From NCBI GenBank assembly GCA_033549305.1, contig JAWSUV010000030.1:1-26694 (forward strand): a stretch of 26,694 nt of DNA, given 5' to 3'. The notes below the pieces were generated by a model. The model saw only the letters and a program-made list of their open reading frames with translations, searched no databases and was not told the origin of the DNA. This DNA is from Anoxynatronum sp033549305 (GTDB taxonomy: Bacteria; Bacillota; Clostridia; Peptostreptococcales; Tindalliaceae). Each line of letters starts with the position of its first letter. Within the stretch, counting starts at the first letter, position 1. The position numbers were made by a program, and so were the translations under genes. Below, piece after piece: positions 1 through 7,931 of this stretch.

Positions 1-214
1 CCTGGCGAAGTTCTCCCGGCAACATCAGATCCTGCCGCCGGACCAGCCGATACCCTCTCCGATGTCCTGTTTCAATACAGTATCCTTGCTGCTGCAATAT
101 TTTTACATGTTTCCACACTGCCGTACGGCTGATCCCGAGTAACCGGCTGATTTCCTGTCCTGATAGATAGTTATTTTCATGCTGGTAGAGTAGTTCTAGA
201 ATTTTTTCTTTCAT
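1..214 (-). CDS. birA: Biotin operon repressor / biotin-protein ligase BirA, N-terminal part (cut by window edge)
   Basis: Only the first 71 codons lie in the window. They encode a winged helix-turn-helix: the segment SGQEISRLLGISRTAVWKHV is the classic BirA recognition-helix region, followed by the wing (GHRRGYRL). In the family this domain represses biotin genes, and the missing C-terminal part makes biotinyl-AMP and transfers biotin to a carrier lysine. The ATG at 212-214 is preceded by a weak GAGAGTGA ribosome binding site. The gene follows the methylmalonyl-CoA decarboxylase operon, separated from mmdB by a terminator. It would supply the ligase that biotinylates MmdC (inference from context). 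Whether the ligase domain is intact cannot be seen here; a stand-alone HTH regulator is possible but less likely. Confidence 0.85.
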   Translation of the reverse strand, partial: MKEKILELLYQHENNYLSGQEISRLLGISRTAVWKHVKILQQQGYCIETGHRRGYRLVRRQDLMLPGELRQ

Positions 215-257
215 GGCTCACTCTCATTTCATGTACATTCAAACAACAAGCCTCATT

Positions 258-286
258 AAAAAACCCCACAGCAACCTGCGGGGTTT
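258..286 (-). terminator. Rho-independent terminator after mmdB
   Basis: On the minus strand an 11-bp stem (AAACCCCGCAG / CTGTGGGGTTT, one G-U pair) closes a GTTG loop and runs into six T. It starts 12 bases after the mmdB stop, so it ends the propionate operon and separates it from birA. birA must then rely on read-through or a promoter in the short remaining gap, where I see no convincing one. Confidence 0.9.
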
Positions 287-298
287 GCATGAGTTGTA

Positions 299-1537
299 TT
301 AGTTAAACAGAGAGAGTAACGCCCCTGCAGCAACAGCCGAACCGATAACTCCGGCCACATTGGGTCCCATGGCATGCATCAGCAGGAAATTACTTGGATT
401 TTCTTTCTGTCCAACTACCTGTGACACACGTGCTGCCATTGGCACTGCTGATACACCGGCTGATCCGATGAGAGGATTGATTGCATCGCCACCCATCATT
501 TTATTCATTAGTTTCGCCAATAGGACACCAGCTGCAGTTCCCATAGCAAAAGCAACAACGCCAAGGAAAATAATTTGCAGCGTCTGCGTCTTCAGAAACT
601 GCTCTGCCTGAGCAGTTGCCCCTACGCTGACACCCAGAAAAATGGTGACAATGTTAATCAATTCGTTTTGAGCGGTTTTTGAAAGACGGTCTGTTACCGC
701 GCACTCTTTGAGCAGGTTGCCGAACATCAAAAGACCTACCAGCGGTGTTGCAGCCGGAAGTAAAAGTGAAACAGCAATCGTAACCATGATCGGAAACAGA
801 ATCTTTTCTATTTTTGATACGTTACGCAACTGCTTCATTTTGATTCGCCTTTCACGCTTCGTCGTCAGCAGTTTCATGATCGGCGGCTGTATGATCGGCA
901 CTAACGCCATATAAGAGTATGCTGCAACAGCTATGGGGCCCAACAAATGACTGGCCATAAGTGCTGTTACCAGAATTGCCGTTGGACCGTCTGCACCGCC
1001 GATAATTCCAATGGCCGATGCTTCCTGTGCAGTAAAGCCCAAAAGCACTGCGCCTGTAAAAGTGAAGAAAATTCCAAACTGGGCTGCTGCTCCCAGGAAT
1101 AGACTGCGAGGATTCGCAATCAGCGGGCCAAAATCCGTCATGGCACCAATGCCAAGAAAAATCAACGGCGGAAAGATCCCCAGCTGGTTTCCGGTGTAAA
1201 AGTACTGAATCAGGCCGCCGGGTGTTCGGGTATACATCCTGACAGGAATGCCTTCCCGAAGCATCTCCGCAGTCGGATGGTTGAACATCTCTGCCACTTC
1301 TCCCGCCGCTGCCGGACTGATGGCTCTTAAGACAGTATCTCCAATTTCCATGACGCCGGAAAGAGGCAGATTAGTCAGTAACATACCAAACGCGATGGGT
1401 ACAAGCAGGAGGGGTTCAAAGCCTTTGCCAATGGCCAGGTATAACAATATACAGGCCACAGTCATCATCACCAGGTGCTGCCAGGTGATATTGGCAAATC
1501 CTGTGGTTTCCCAGAATTTGATCAATACGGTTACCAT
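299..1537 (-). CDS. mmdB: Methylmalonyl-CoA decarboxylase beta subunit, Na+-translocating membrane protein
   Basis: A 412-residue, very hydrophobic protein of the OadB/GcdB/MmdB family. This subunit removes CO2 from carboxybiotin and couples the reaction to Na+ export across the cytoplasmic membrane. Family hallmarks are visible: NQLGIFPPLIFLGIGAMTDF (about 117-136), the ion-site loop GGADGPTAI (180-188), and the SYMALVPIIQPP segment (208-219). The ATG follows a good AAAGGAG site. It is the last gene of the mmdA-mmdD-mmdC-mmdB group and lies 40 bases after mmdC. The stretch of about residues 63-110, before the GGLI segment, is polar and may be a loop longer than in some relatives. Substrate assignment as methylmalonyl-CoA rests on the adjacent mutase and epimerase genes; the beta subunit alone does not separate oxaloacetate, glutaconyl-CoA and methylmalonyl-CoA enzymes. 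Confidence 0.93.
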   Translation of the reverse strand: MVTVLIKFWETTGFANITWQHLVMMTVACILLYLAIGKGFEPLLLVPIAFGMLLTNLPLSGVMEIGDTVLRAISPAAAGEVAEMFNHPTAEMLREGIPVRMYTRTPGGLIQYFYTGNQLGIFPPLIFLGIGAMTDFGPLIANPRSLFLGAAAQFGIFFTFTGAVLLGFTAQEASAIGIIGGADGPTAILVTALMASHLLGPIAVAAYSYMALVPIIQPPIMKLLTTKRERRIKMKQLRNVSKIEKILFPIMVTIAVSLLLPAATPLVGLLMFGNLLKECAVTDRLSKTAQNELINIVTIFLGVSVGATAQAEQFLKTQTLQIIFLGVVAFAMGTAAGVLLAKLMNKMMGGDAINPLIGSAGVSAVPMAARVSQVVGQKENPSNFLLMHAMGPNVAGVIGSAVAAGALLSLFN

Positions 1538-1577
1538 GTGTGCATCTCCTTTCGAAATGGTACGCTGTCGTCATTCT

Positions 1578-1982
1578 TTACTTGATGGATACGAGGATGT
1601 CTCCGCCATTGACAGCTGCACCTTCCGCTACATGAAGAGATGCCACCACACCATCACAGGGTGCTGGGATTTCGTTCTCCATTTTCATGGCTTCAAGAAT
1701 GATCAGGGTCTCGCCGTCTTTCACTTGCTGCCCTTCCTTTACCAATACTTTCCAGATGTTTCCAGGCATCGGTGATTCTACTGTAGTACCACCGGCAGGT
1801 GCCGCTGCAGCAGGTGCGGGAGCGGCAGCAGGCGCTTTTGACGCTGCAGGAGCAGGTGCTGCTGCAGGAGCAGGTGCCTGTGGTCTTGGTGCTGCAGGGG
1901 CAGAGGGGGTCGCCCCATCTTTGATTTCTTCCACGTCAACTTCATAACTCACACCATTTACGGTAATGTTAAACTTTTTCAT
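1578..1982 (-). CDS. mmdC: Biotin carboxyl carrier subunit of methylmalonyl-CoA decarboxylase
   Basis: A 134-residue biotin carrier (gamma) subunit. Residues 1-24 form the short N-terminal strand region. Residues about 25-65 are an almost pure Ala/Pro linker, a flexible arm typical of these pumps. Residues 68-134 are the biotinyl domain with the attachment motif EAMKMENEI, the biotin lysine being K100. The biotin shuttles carboxyl groups from MmdA in the cytoplasm to MmdB in the membrane. AAGGAGG lies 10 bases upstream of the ATG. It sits between mmdD and mmdB, as in known clusters of this kind. The linker DNA contains a tandem repeat. Confidence 0.95.
   Translation of the reverse strand: MKKFNITVNGVSYEVDVEEIKDGATPSAPAAPRPQAPAPAAAPAPAASKAPAAAPAPAAAAPAGGTTVESPMPGNIWKVLVKEGQQVKDGETLIILEAMKMENEIPAPCDGVVASLHVAEGAAVNGGDILVSIK
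1843..1878 (-). repeat. 18-bp tandem repeat in the Ala/Pro linker of mmdC
   Basis: Two adjacent copies of GCTGCAGGAGCAGGTGCT (plus-strand sense; the second copy differs at its last base) encode part of the Ala/Pro linker. Partial copies of the same GCAGGTGC/GCTGCAGCAGG units continue from about 1795. The in-frame 18-base unit means copy-number changes would alter linker length by six residues without a frameshift. Confidence 0.8.
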
Positions 1983-2026
1983 GTTTCAAGTTCCTCCTTA
2001 TAGATATCATTCATTCAGTTCATTCC

Positions 2027-2464
2027 TTAACGAAACTGCCGGTCAATCTGCTGCATTCTGCCCAGCCGGTTCCAGGCTGGTGCATTGTCAGGAGTTCTGA
2101 CAATGTTACGAACAATAATGTTATGTGTAGATGTATGCAAGCTGGCGGCAACAGCCGCAGAGACCACAGCCACCAGTTCATCCTCATTCTGCTGAGGCGT
2201 TTCACTGACAGCCGGCTCAGGGACAGGCTTCTCACTCGATGCTTTCGCAGCTTCTTCTGCCGCTGCTTTCTTCTCTTTCCGCTTGGCCGCACCGGATTCT
2301 GCCTGATGAATAAAGTTATCCAGGATCATTATGATAATAAACAGCATTGCCAGGGCAATAAAGACAATCGCAACACCGAGGAAAGTCACCTGCAGGCTTC
2401 CCAGAAACTTTTCGCCCATCGTCATCCCGTCAATGGATTCTTTCATTTGTTCCAGTAATGTCAT
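2027..2464 (-). CDS. mmdD: Methylmalonyl-CoA decarboxylase delta subunit (OadG-like small membrane subunit)
   Basis: A 145-residue protein with one strong transmembrane segment (about residues 22-48, SLQVTFLGVAIVFIALAML) followed by a charged Lys/Glu/Ala-rich region and a C-terminal tail. This layout matches the OadG/MmdD small subunits, which hold the cytoplasmic carboxyltransferase to the membrane pump and contribute to assembly. The C-terminal end (NAPAWNRLGRMQQIDRQF) resembles the tail that contacts the carboxyltransferase in relatives. The ATG follows an AGGTG site. It lies between mmdA and mmdC. The family is poorly conserved, so the call leans on topology and position. Confidence 0.85.
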   Translation of the reverse strand: MTLLEQMKESIDGMTMGEKFLGSLQVTFLGVAIVFIALAMLFIIIMILDNFIHQAESGAAKRKEKKAAAEEAAKASSEKPVPEPAVSETPQQNEDELVAVVSAAVAASLHTSTHNIIVRNIVRTPDNAPAWNRLGRMQQIDRQFR

Positions 2465-2504
2465 GGTTCTTCACCTCTCCTTCCTCCAAAGTGATTGATT
2501 CTCC

Positions 2505-4052
2505 TTATACCGGCAGGTTGCCGTGTTTCTTCGGAGGTCTGGTTTCCCGCTTACTTGCCAGCATGTTCAATGCATCCACCAATCGCGGCCGGGTAGCTGA
2601 AGGTTCGATGACATCATCAACAAACCCGCGTTCTGCAGCCTTATAAGGCGTCGCAAATTCACGCTTGTACCCTTCAATGGACTCTGCACGGGTTCCCTGA
2701 GGGTCATCGGATTCCGATATTTCCTTTCGGAAGATAATATTGGCTGCGCCTTCAGGCCCCATAACAGCAATTTCAGCTGAAGGCCATGCCAGCACCATAT
2801 CGGCGCCGAGATCACGGCTGCACATAGCCAGGTATGCACCGCCGTAGGACTTGCGAACAATCAGGGTAATCTTGGGGACTGTGGCCTCACTGTATGCATA
2901 AAGCATCTTGGCCCCATGTCGGATAATGCCCCCGTATTCCTGGCTGGTGCCAGGAAGGAAGCCGGGTACGTCCACCAGATTAAGTACCGGAACATTAAAA
3001 CAGTCGCAGGTACGGATAAATCGACCGGCTTTATCTGATGCGTTGATGTCAAGACATCCAGCCAAAACCTTTGGCTGATTGGCAATCACACCTACTGACT
3101 GTCCGTTAATGCGAATAAACCCGGTGATCATGTTCATCGCATAGTAGGCCTGTACTTCCAAAAAATCGCCTTGATCAGCAATGGCAGTAATGATTTTCTT
3201 CATATCGTAAGGTTTATTGGGGTTGTCAGGAACAATTTCGTCCAGCTCCGGAATGATCAGATTAAGATCATTAGCGGATTCAAAGACTGGTGCGCTCTCC
3301 TGATTATTGGAGGGCAGAAAACTGAGCAACCGACGTATTTCCTGCAGGCATTCCTCATCATTGGCTGCTTTGAAGTGGGCCACCCCGCTTGTGCGGTTGT
3401 GAGTCATTGCGCCACCCAACGCTTCTGCAGATACTTCTTCCCCTGTCACAGTTTTTATGACCTGGGGGCCGGTGATGAACATCTGACTTGTCTTGTCCAC
3501 CATAAAAACAAAATCAGTCAGCGCAGGTGAATAGACTGCGCCGCCGGCGCAGGGTCCCATGATGGCTGAGATTTGCGGAATGACACCTGATGCAATGGTG
3601 TTTCTAAAGAATATGCTTCCATAACCGGACAAGGCATCGACACCTTCCTGGATTCGCGCCCCGCCGGAATCATTTAGTCCCACTATCGGTGCTCCCATTT
3701 TTAGAGCCAGATCTTGTACTTTGCAGATTTTCTTAGCGTGCATTTCCCCCAGTGAACCACCCACAACAGTGAAATCCTGGGCATAGGCATAGACCAGTCG
3801 GCCATCCACCTGTCCATAACCAATGACAACCCCTTCACCAGGCGCTTCCACATCCTCCATGCCAAAGTTGACACATCTGTGCTTCATAAAGGCATCCAGT
3901 TCAACAAAACTGCCTTCATCAAACAACAGGTTGATGCGCTCACGGGCAGTCAGTTTACCTTTTTCATGCTGACTGGCGATTCGTTTTTTGCCTCCGCCCG
4001 CAAGGATTTTTTCTTTGCGTTCACGTAGTTCTTCCAGCTTGTTTACGCTCAT
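2505..4052 (-). CDS. mmdA: Methylmalonyl-CoA decarboxylase alpha subunit (carboxyltransferase)
   Basis: A 515-residue acyl-CoA carboxyltransferase, the usual length for the family. It moves the carboxyl group of (S)-methylmalonyl-CoA to the biotin on MmdC, giving propionyl-CoA. Two crotonase-fold halves are visible. The N half has GGSLGEMHAKKI, the CoA-site segment NDSGGARIQEGVDAL and the oxyanion glycines IMGPCAGGAVYSPAL. The C half has VDVPGFLPGTSQEYGGIIRHGAK and the second oxyanion motif RKSYGGAYLAM. The ATG follows AGGAGG at a 10-base spacing. The same family includes propionyl-CoA carboxylase beta chains, but the adjacent OadG-like and OadB-like membrane subunits, and no biotin carboxylase gene, favour a sodium-pumping decarboxylase. 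First decarboxylase gene after the epimerase gene, 47 bases away. Confidence 0.94.
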   Translation of the reverse strand: MSVNKLEELRERKEKILAGGGKKRIASQHEKGKLTARERINLLFDEGSFVELDAFMKHRCVNFGMEDVEAPGEGVVIGYGQVDGRLVYAYAQDFTVVGGSLGEMHAKKICKVQDLALKMGAPIVGLNDSGGARIQEGVDALSGYGSIFFRNTIASGVIPQISAIMGPCAGGAVYSPALTDFVFMVDKTSQMFITGPQVIKTVTGEEVSAEALGGAMTHNRTSGVAHFKAANDEECLQEIRRLLSFLPSNNQESAPVFESANDLNLIIPELDEIVPDNPNKPYDMKKIITAIADQGDFLEVQAYYAMNMITGFIRINGQSVGVIANQPKVLAGCLDINASDKAGRFIRTCDCFNVPVLNLVDVPGFLPGTSQEYGGIIRHGAKMLYAYSEATVPKITLIVRKSYGGAYLAMCSRDLGADMVLAWPSAEIAVMGPEGAANIIFRKEISESDDPQGTRAESIEGYKREFATPYKAAERGFVDDVIEPSATRPRLVDALNMLASKRETRPPKKHGNLPV

Positions 4053-4099
4053 CCTTGTATACCCTCCTACCTTTATTCGTTGCTTCTTGCCAGTATGGT

Positions 4100-4510
4100 T
4101 TATGCCTCTTCGCGTTCACTCAGTTCAACAAGCACACCTCCGGTACTTTTAGGATGGCAAAACGCAATTTTTGCACCGCCTGCACCATAACGAGGTGTTT
4201 CGTCAATCATCCTGACGCCTTTTTGTTTCATGTTTTCGATAGCTTCCTCAATGTTGTCCACTCGAAACGCAATGTGCTGGATCCCTTCCCCTTTCTTCTC
4301 AATATATTTGGCAATGGGTCCCTCAGGGTCAGTCGATTCAAGCAGTTCAACTTCAGAATCTCCCACTGGAAGAAAAGCTACCCGTACCTTCTGTTCCGTA
4401 ACCTCTTCTTTACCGGTGCAAGTCATTCCAAGCACTTCTTCATAGAACTTCAGTGTTTCCTCAAGATTTTTGACAGCTATACCGATGTGATCAACTTTCA
4501 GCGTCTTCAT
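4100..4510 (-). CDS. mce: Methylmalonyl-CoA epimerase
   Basis: A 136-residue vicinal-oxygen-chelate protein made of two beta-alpha-beta-beta-beta units. It interconverts (R)- and (S)-methylmalonyl-CoA, linking the mutase product to the decarboxylase substrate. Probable metal ligands by family alignment are H8 (KVDHIGIAV), E55 (SEVELLE), H79 (GIQHIAFRVD) and E129 (GVLVELSE). The ATG overlaps the meaB stop by four bases, indicating translational coupling. Length and ligand spacing match the family. Other VOC enzymes (glyoxalase-like) are the only alternative, and the neighbours make that unlikely. Confidence 0.95.
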   Translation of the reverse strand: MKTLKVDHIGIAVKNLEETLKFYEEVLGMTCTGKEEVTEQKVRVAFLPVGDSEVELLESTDPEGPIAKYIEKKGEGIQHIAFRVDNIEEAIENMKQKGVRMIDETPRYGAGGAKIAFCHPKSTGGVLVELSEREEA

Positions 4511-5466
4511 ACTTTCACTCCTTCAACGGACTGCCTCATCATTTCCTCCAGTACCATCCGACTGATCGTGTAAGGATCCTTTTCCCGTTTGGCGGCTTTT
4601 TCCGCCAGACCTCTCAACCAAGCCCGGTTATCATCACTTCGCATCAGCTGCTTGATCAGTGCGATCTGCGTAAGATCCATAATTTCCAATTCGCTGTTTC
4701 GGATGCGTGTTTCTTTTAGCTTTCCGCTCGATTCCAGATACTCCCAGTGCTTATCAAGGTTATCCACCACTTCTTCTATCCCTGTATTTTTGACAGCCAC
4801 AGCCTTTGTCACCGGTGGCCGCCATTCCTGGTGACTAAAATCCAGCATCATTTCAATTTCAGTTTTGGTTCGGTCAGCGCCGTCACGATCCGCTTTATTG
4901 ATGACAAAAACATCCCCGATTTCCATAATGCCCGCCTTTATGGCTTGGATATCATCTCCCAGTCCTGGTACCATGACCATTAAGACCGTATCAGCCACCT
5001 TAACAATATCCACTTCGGATTGCCCAACGCCGACGGTTTCAATCAAGACAATATCTTTTCCCAGCAAATCAAGAATCTTGACAGCTCCAAGTGTTGCTTT
5101 GGAAAGGCCGCCCAAATGCCCCCGGGTTCCCATGCTGCGAATAAAAACGCCTGGATCCAAATTTAAATCCGACATCCTGATTCTGTCTCCCAAAATGGAT
5201 CCGCCAGTAAACGGACTGGTAGGGTCCACTGCGATCACCCCAACAGATTGCCCGCGCGCTCTGAGACGCTTAACAACTTTATCGACCAGCGTACTTTTAC
5301 CTGCTCCCGGCGGACCGGTAATACCGATCACTTTCGCTTTTCCAGTATGTTGATAATAGTGAGAAAGAATGGAAACGGCTTTTGGATCATCATTTTCTAT
5401 CAGTGAAATCATACGCGCCGCTGCTTTCTTGTCTCCCTGTATTAAACGTTCGCCCAGTTCCATCAT
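4507..5466 (-). CDS. meaB: MeaB-type G protein, chaperone of methylmalonyl-CoA mutase
   Basis: About 319 residues, G3E-family GTPase (MeaB/ArgK/MMAA). It gates delivery of adenosylcobalamin to the mutase and protects or reactivates it after radical loss. Visible motifs, numbered from the chosen start, are Walker A GPPGAGKS (51-58), then the Asp-containing switch regions (VDPTSPFTGGSILGDRIRM), the ETVGVGQSE switch and the base-recognition NKAD. A longer frame begins at 5505, but the tandem ATGs at 5461-5466 have AGGAG 5-8 bases upstream, and family proteins start near MxELxERL. I chose 5466; 5463 is equally possible. It lies directly after the B12-binding mutase subunit and overlaps the epimerase gene. 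Confidence 0.93.
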   Translation of the reverse strand: MMELGERLIQGDKKAAARMISLIENDDPKAVSILSHYYQHTGKAKVIGITGPPGAGKSTLVDKVVKRLRARGQSVGVIAVDPTSPFTGGSILGDRIRMSDLNLDPGVFIRSMGTRGHLGGLSKATLGAVKILDLLGKDIVLIETVGVGQSEVDIVKVADTVLMVMVPGLGDDIQAIKAGIMEIGDVFVINKADRDGADRTKTEIEMMLDFSHQEWRPPVTKAVAVKNTGIEEVVDNLDKHWEYLESSGKLKETRIRNSELEIMDLTQIALIKQLMRSDDNRAWLRGLAEKAAKREKDPYTISRMVLEEMMRQSVEGVKV

Positions 5467-5538
5467 TTCATCTCCTACATGTATAAGAAGCCTGGTATTC
5501 CTCATAAAATGCTCTTATTGAATCGAGAATGCGCCTAC

Positions 5539-5940
5539 TTATTTGCGCTTAAGGTTGCTGCGAATAAAGTCAATGGTAACTGAGGTTGGTGTTCCTGGCG
5601 TGAAAACTTCCGCGATTCCTTTTTCTTTCAATGCTGGAATATCTTCTTCGGGAATCACACCACCACCCAAAACAAGAATCTCATCATATACATTTTCCTT
5701 TTTCAGCAGCTCCACCACTTTTGGCAGCAAGTGTCCATGTGCCCCAGATAAGATGCTAAGGGCAACGACATCCACGTCTTCCTGAATGGCCGCCTGAACG
5801 ATTTGTTCGGGTGTCAGTCTTAATCCTGTGTAAATTACTTCCATCCCTGCGTCCCGAAGGGCGCGGGCAATCACTTTTGCTCCACGGTCGTGTCCGTCCA
5901 AGCCCGGCTTTGCCACCAGTACGCGAATCGGTCTATCCAT
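5539..5940 (-). CDS. mcmA2: Methylmalonyl-CoA mutase, small cobalamin-binding subunit
   Basis: A 133-residue stand-alone B12-binding domain with Rossmann fold. The base-off/His-on signature is complete: DGHDRG (about residues 15-20, His as lower cobalt ligand), then SILSGAH and GGGVIPEED. In many bacteria and archaea this domain is a separate polypeptide that pairs with the catalytic subunit encoded just upstream, as here (30-base gap). It binds adenosylcobalamin and positions it over the barrel of the large subunit. AGGAAG precedes the ATG. Confidence 0.95.
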   Translation of the reverse strand: MDRPIRVLVAKPGLDGHDRGAKVIARALRDAGMEVIYTGLRLTPEQIVQAAIQEDVDVVALSILSGAHGHLLPKVVELLKKENVYDEILVLGGGVIPEEDIPALKEKGIAEVFTPGTPTSVTIDFIRSNLKRK

Positions 5941-5970
5941 TCGACTTCCTCCTTATCAATTGATAGTAAG

Positions 5971-7647
5971 CTAGAGAACAACACTCTGCTGATATTCGCC
6001 AAAGACTTCACGAAGTGTGCCACAAATTTCACCAAGTGTCGCATACGCTTTAACTGCCTCCATGATTAATGGCATCAGATTGGCATCAGTCCCTGCAGCT
6101 TCTTTCAACACTTGAAGATGTGCTTCCACATCACTGTTGTTGCGTTTATTCCGTAGTATTACCAGTTTCTCTTTCTGCATTTCGCCGACAGTTGGGTCTA
6201 CACGCAACAATCCCTTTGGCGTACCTTCCTTAACCTGGAACTTGTTCAGCCCCACAACAATACGTTCGTTTTTCTCAATCTGCTTCTGATATTCATAAGC
6301 GCTGTCCATGATTTCTTTCTGGATATACCCTTTTTCAATCGCGGCAGGAGCTCCTCCCATTTCGGCAATCCGGTTAATGTATGCCATGGCGGCTTCTTCG
6401 ATTTTGTTTGTCAGGCTTTCCACATAATAGGAGCCAGCCAATGGGTCAACCGTTTCAGCAACACCACTCTCATGGGCCACAATTTGTTGGGTTCGAAGCG
6501 CGATACGCACAGAATCTTCTGTTGGCAGTGCCAACGCTTCATCTTTGGAGTTGGTGTGAAGAGACTGCGTCCCGCCCAATACCGCTGCGAGCGTCTGAAT
6601 GGCAACACGAACAATGTTATTGTCAGGCTGCTGAGCAGTCAATGTCGATCCGCCGGTCTGGGTATGGAATTTAAGCATCATCGATTTGGGATTCTTGGCA
6701 CCATATTTTTCTTTCATCAATTTCGCCCAAATTCTTCTTGCGGCCCTAAATTTCGCCACTTCTTCCAATAAATCATTGTGGGCGTTGAAGAAAAAGCTTA
6801 ATCGCGGAGCAAATTGATCCACTTCCTGTCCGGCTTCAATCGCCGCTTCCACATAAGCCATACCATCTGCCAGGGTAAATGCCACTTCCTGGACAGCAGA
6901 AGAACCGGCTTCCCGAATATGGTAGCCGGATATACTGATTGTATTCCACTGCGGAACTTCAGTGGAACAATATTCAAATATATTGGTGATTAACCGCATT
7001 GAAGGTTCTACCGGAAAAATGTAAGTGCCTCGTGCGATGTATTCTTTCAGAATATCATTTTGGATCGTCCCGCGAAGCTTATCTGCTGAGACTCCCTGTT
7101 TTTCCGCAACTGCTATGTACATCGCCAGCAAAACAGCGGCTGGAGCATTTATGGTCATCGAGGTGCTGACTTTATCCAAGGGAATACCGTTAAAAAGAAT
7201 TTCCATATCTTTTAATGAGTCAATCGCAACGCCAACTTTTCCCACTTCTCCCTCCGAGAGAGCATGGTCTGAGTCATAACCGATCTGGGTGGGTAAATCG
7301 AAAGCTACTGACAAGCCTGTCTGTCCCTGATCCAATAAGTATTTATAGCGTTTGTTCGACTCTTCAGCTGTTGCAAAACCAGCATATTGGCGCATTGTCC
7401 AGAAGCGTCCGCGGTACATGGTGGGCTGAACTCCACGGGTAAAAGGATATTCCCCCGGCAGACCCAATTGAGATGCGTCGTCAAAATCTTCTAAATCAAG
7501 AGGTGTGTAGAGCCTTTCCACTTCTTCACTGGAACCGGTAACAAATCGTTCCTTTCGTTCGGGAAATCTCTCCAGGCTTTTATTGATTTTTTCATCCCAC
7601 AGCTGTTTCTTATCACGCAGCACTTTCATTTTTTCTTTTTCAGCCAT
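5971..7647 (-). CDS. mcmA1: Methylmalonyl-CoA mutase, large catalytic subunit
   Basis: A 558-residue TIM-barrel subunit of adenosylcobalamin-dependent acyl-CoA mutase without its own B12 domain, which is supplied by the next gene. It isomerises succinyl-CoA and (R)-methylmalonyl-CoA by radical chemistry. The motif TMYRGRFWTMRQYAGF (76-91) carries the active-site Tyr (Y78), which in isobutyryl-CoA mutases is Phe; this favours methylmalonyl-CoA. Further family blocks are FDLPTQIGYDSDH, GTIQNDILKEYIARGTYIFP and QTGGSTLTAQQPDNN. The ATG has GGAGGATGA just upstream. Gene order mutase large - small - meaB - epimerase - decarboxylase supports a succinate-to-propionate path. Because ATP-free decarboxylation pumps Na+, flux toward propionate is the likely direction. 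Confidence 0.96.
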   Translation of the reverse strand: MAEKEKMKVLRDKKQLWDEKINKSLERFPERKERFVTGSSEEVERLYTPLDLEDFDDASQLGLPGEYPFTRGVQPTMYRGRFWTMRQYAGFATAEESNKRYKYLLDQGQTGLSVAFDLPTQIGYDSDHALSEGEVGKVGVAIDSLKDMEILFNGIPLDKVSTSMTINAPAAVLLAMYIAVAEKQGVSADKLRGTIQNDILKEYIARGTYIFPVEPSMRLITNIFEYCSTEVPQWNTISISGYHIREAGSSAVQEVAFTLADGMAYVEAAIEAGQEVDQFAPRLSFFFNAHNDLLEEVAKFRAARRIWAKLMKEKYGAKNPKSMMLKFHTQTGGSTLTAQQPDNNIVRVAIQTLAAVLGGTQSLHTNSKDEALALPTEDSVRIALRTQQIVAHESGVAETVDPLAGSYYVESLTNKIEEAAMAYINRIAEMGGAPAAIEKGYIQKEIMDSAYEYQKQIEKNERIVVGLNKFQVKEGTPKGLLRVDPTVGEMQKEKLVILRNKRNNSDVEAHLQVLKEAAGTDANLMPLIMEAVKAYATLGEICGTLREVFGEYQQSVVL

Positions 7648-7650
7648 TTT

Positions 7651-7797
7651 TCATCCTCCCCTGATCTGTTTCTCCATTCCATCCGCGATTGCTCTTCTAC
7701 TATTTCTGTTAAAAACGTCCAGTCTTATTCTACATTCTTTTTGAGGTAGGCGCAACCTGTTATCCTCTAATTGTTGAAAATCTTTCTTTTTATCCAT
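7651..7797 (-). CDS. Uncertain 48-codon reading frame just upstream of mcmA1
   Basis: An ATG at 7795-7797 opens a 48-residue frame that stops at 7651-7653, three bases before the mcmA1 start and inside its ribosome binding site. The product is very charged: it begins MDKKKDFQQLED, has an Arg-rich middle (CRIRLDVFNRNSRRA) and ends MEKQIRGG. I recognise no family. No ribosome binding site is seen before its ATG, which argues against translation. The close junction with mcmA1 would fit translational coupling. It could equally be untranslated leader. Confidence 0.22.
   Translation of the reverse strand: MDKKKDFQQLEDNRLRLPQKECRIRLDVFNRNSRRAIADGMEKQIRGG
7727..7755 (-). promoter_or_regulatory. Possible SigA promoter of the propionate operon
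   Basis: Minus strand TTGCGC, 17 bases, TAGAAT. The -10 matches consensus at five of six bases; the -35 is weak. Transcription would start about 70 bases before mcmA1. Another -10-like TATAAT (7830-7835) has no matching -35 at usual spacing. I saw no cobalamin riboswitch signature in the leader. Confidence 0.4.
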
Positions 7798-7931
7798 TAA
7801 ATTGGAATAAAGACAAAAATACAGCAGTAATTATACGAATGAACCAGAAAGACATTTTTTCTGTCAACTATAATTAATTTTGCAGGATTTATGTCTCTTT
7901 CCATCATTATATAACTTGGCCAAAGAAACAT

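Noticed and set aside
2020..2292. Arg/Leu-rich minus-strand frame overlapping mmdD
   Set aside because: It is an alternative frame of mmdD with low-complexity translation and no start signal.
7839..7877. A 12-codon plus-strand frame (MNQKDIFSVNYN) in the ftsH-mcmA1 gap
   Set aside because: No ribosome binding site or promoter; length expected by chance.
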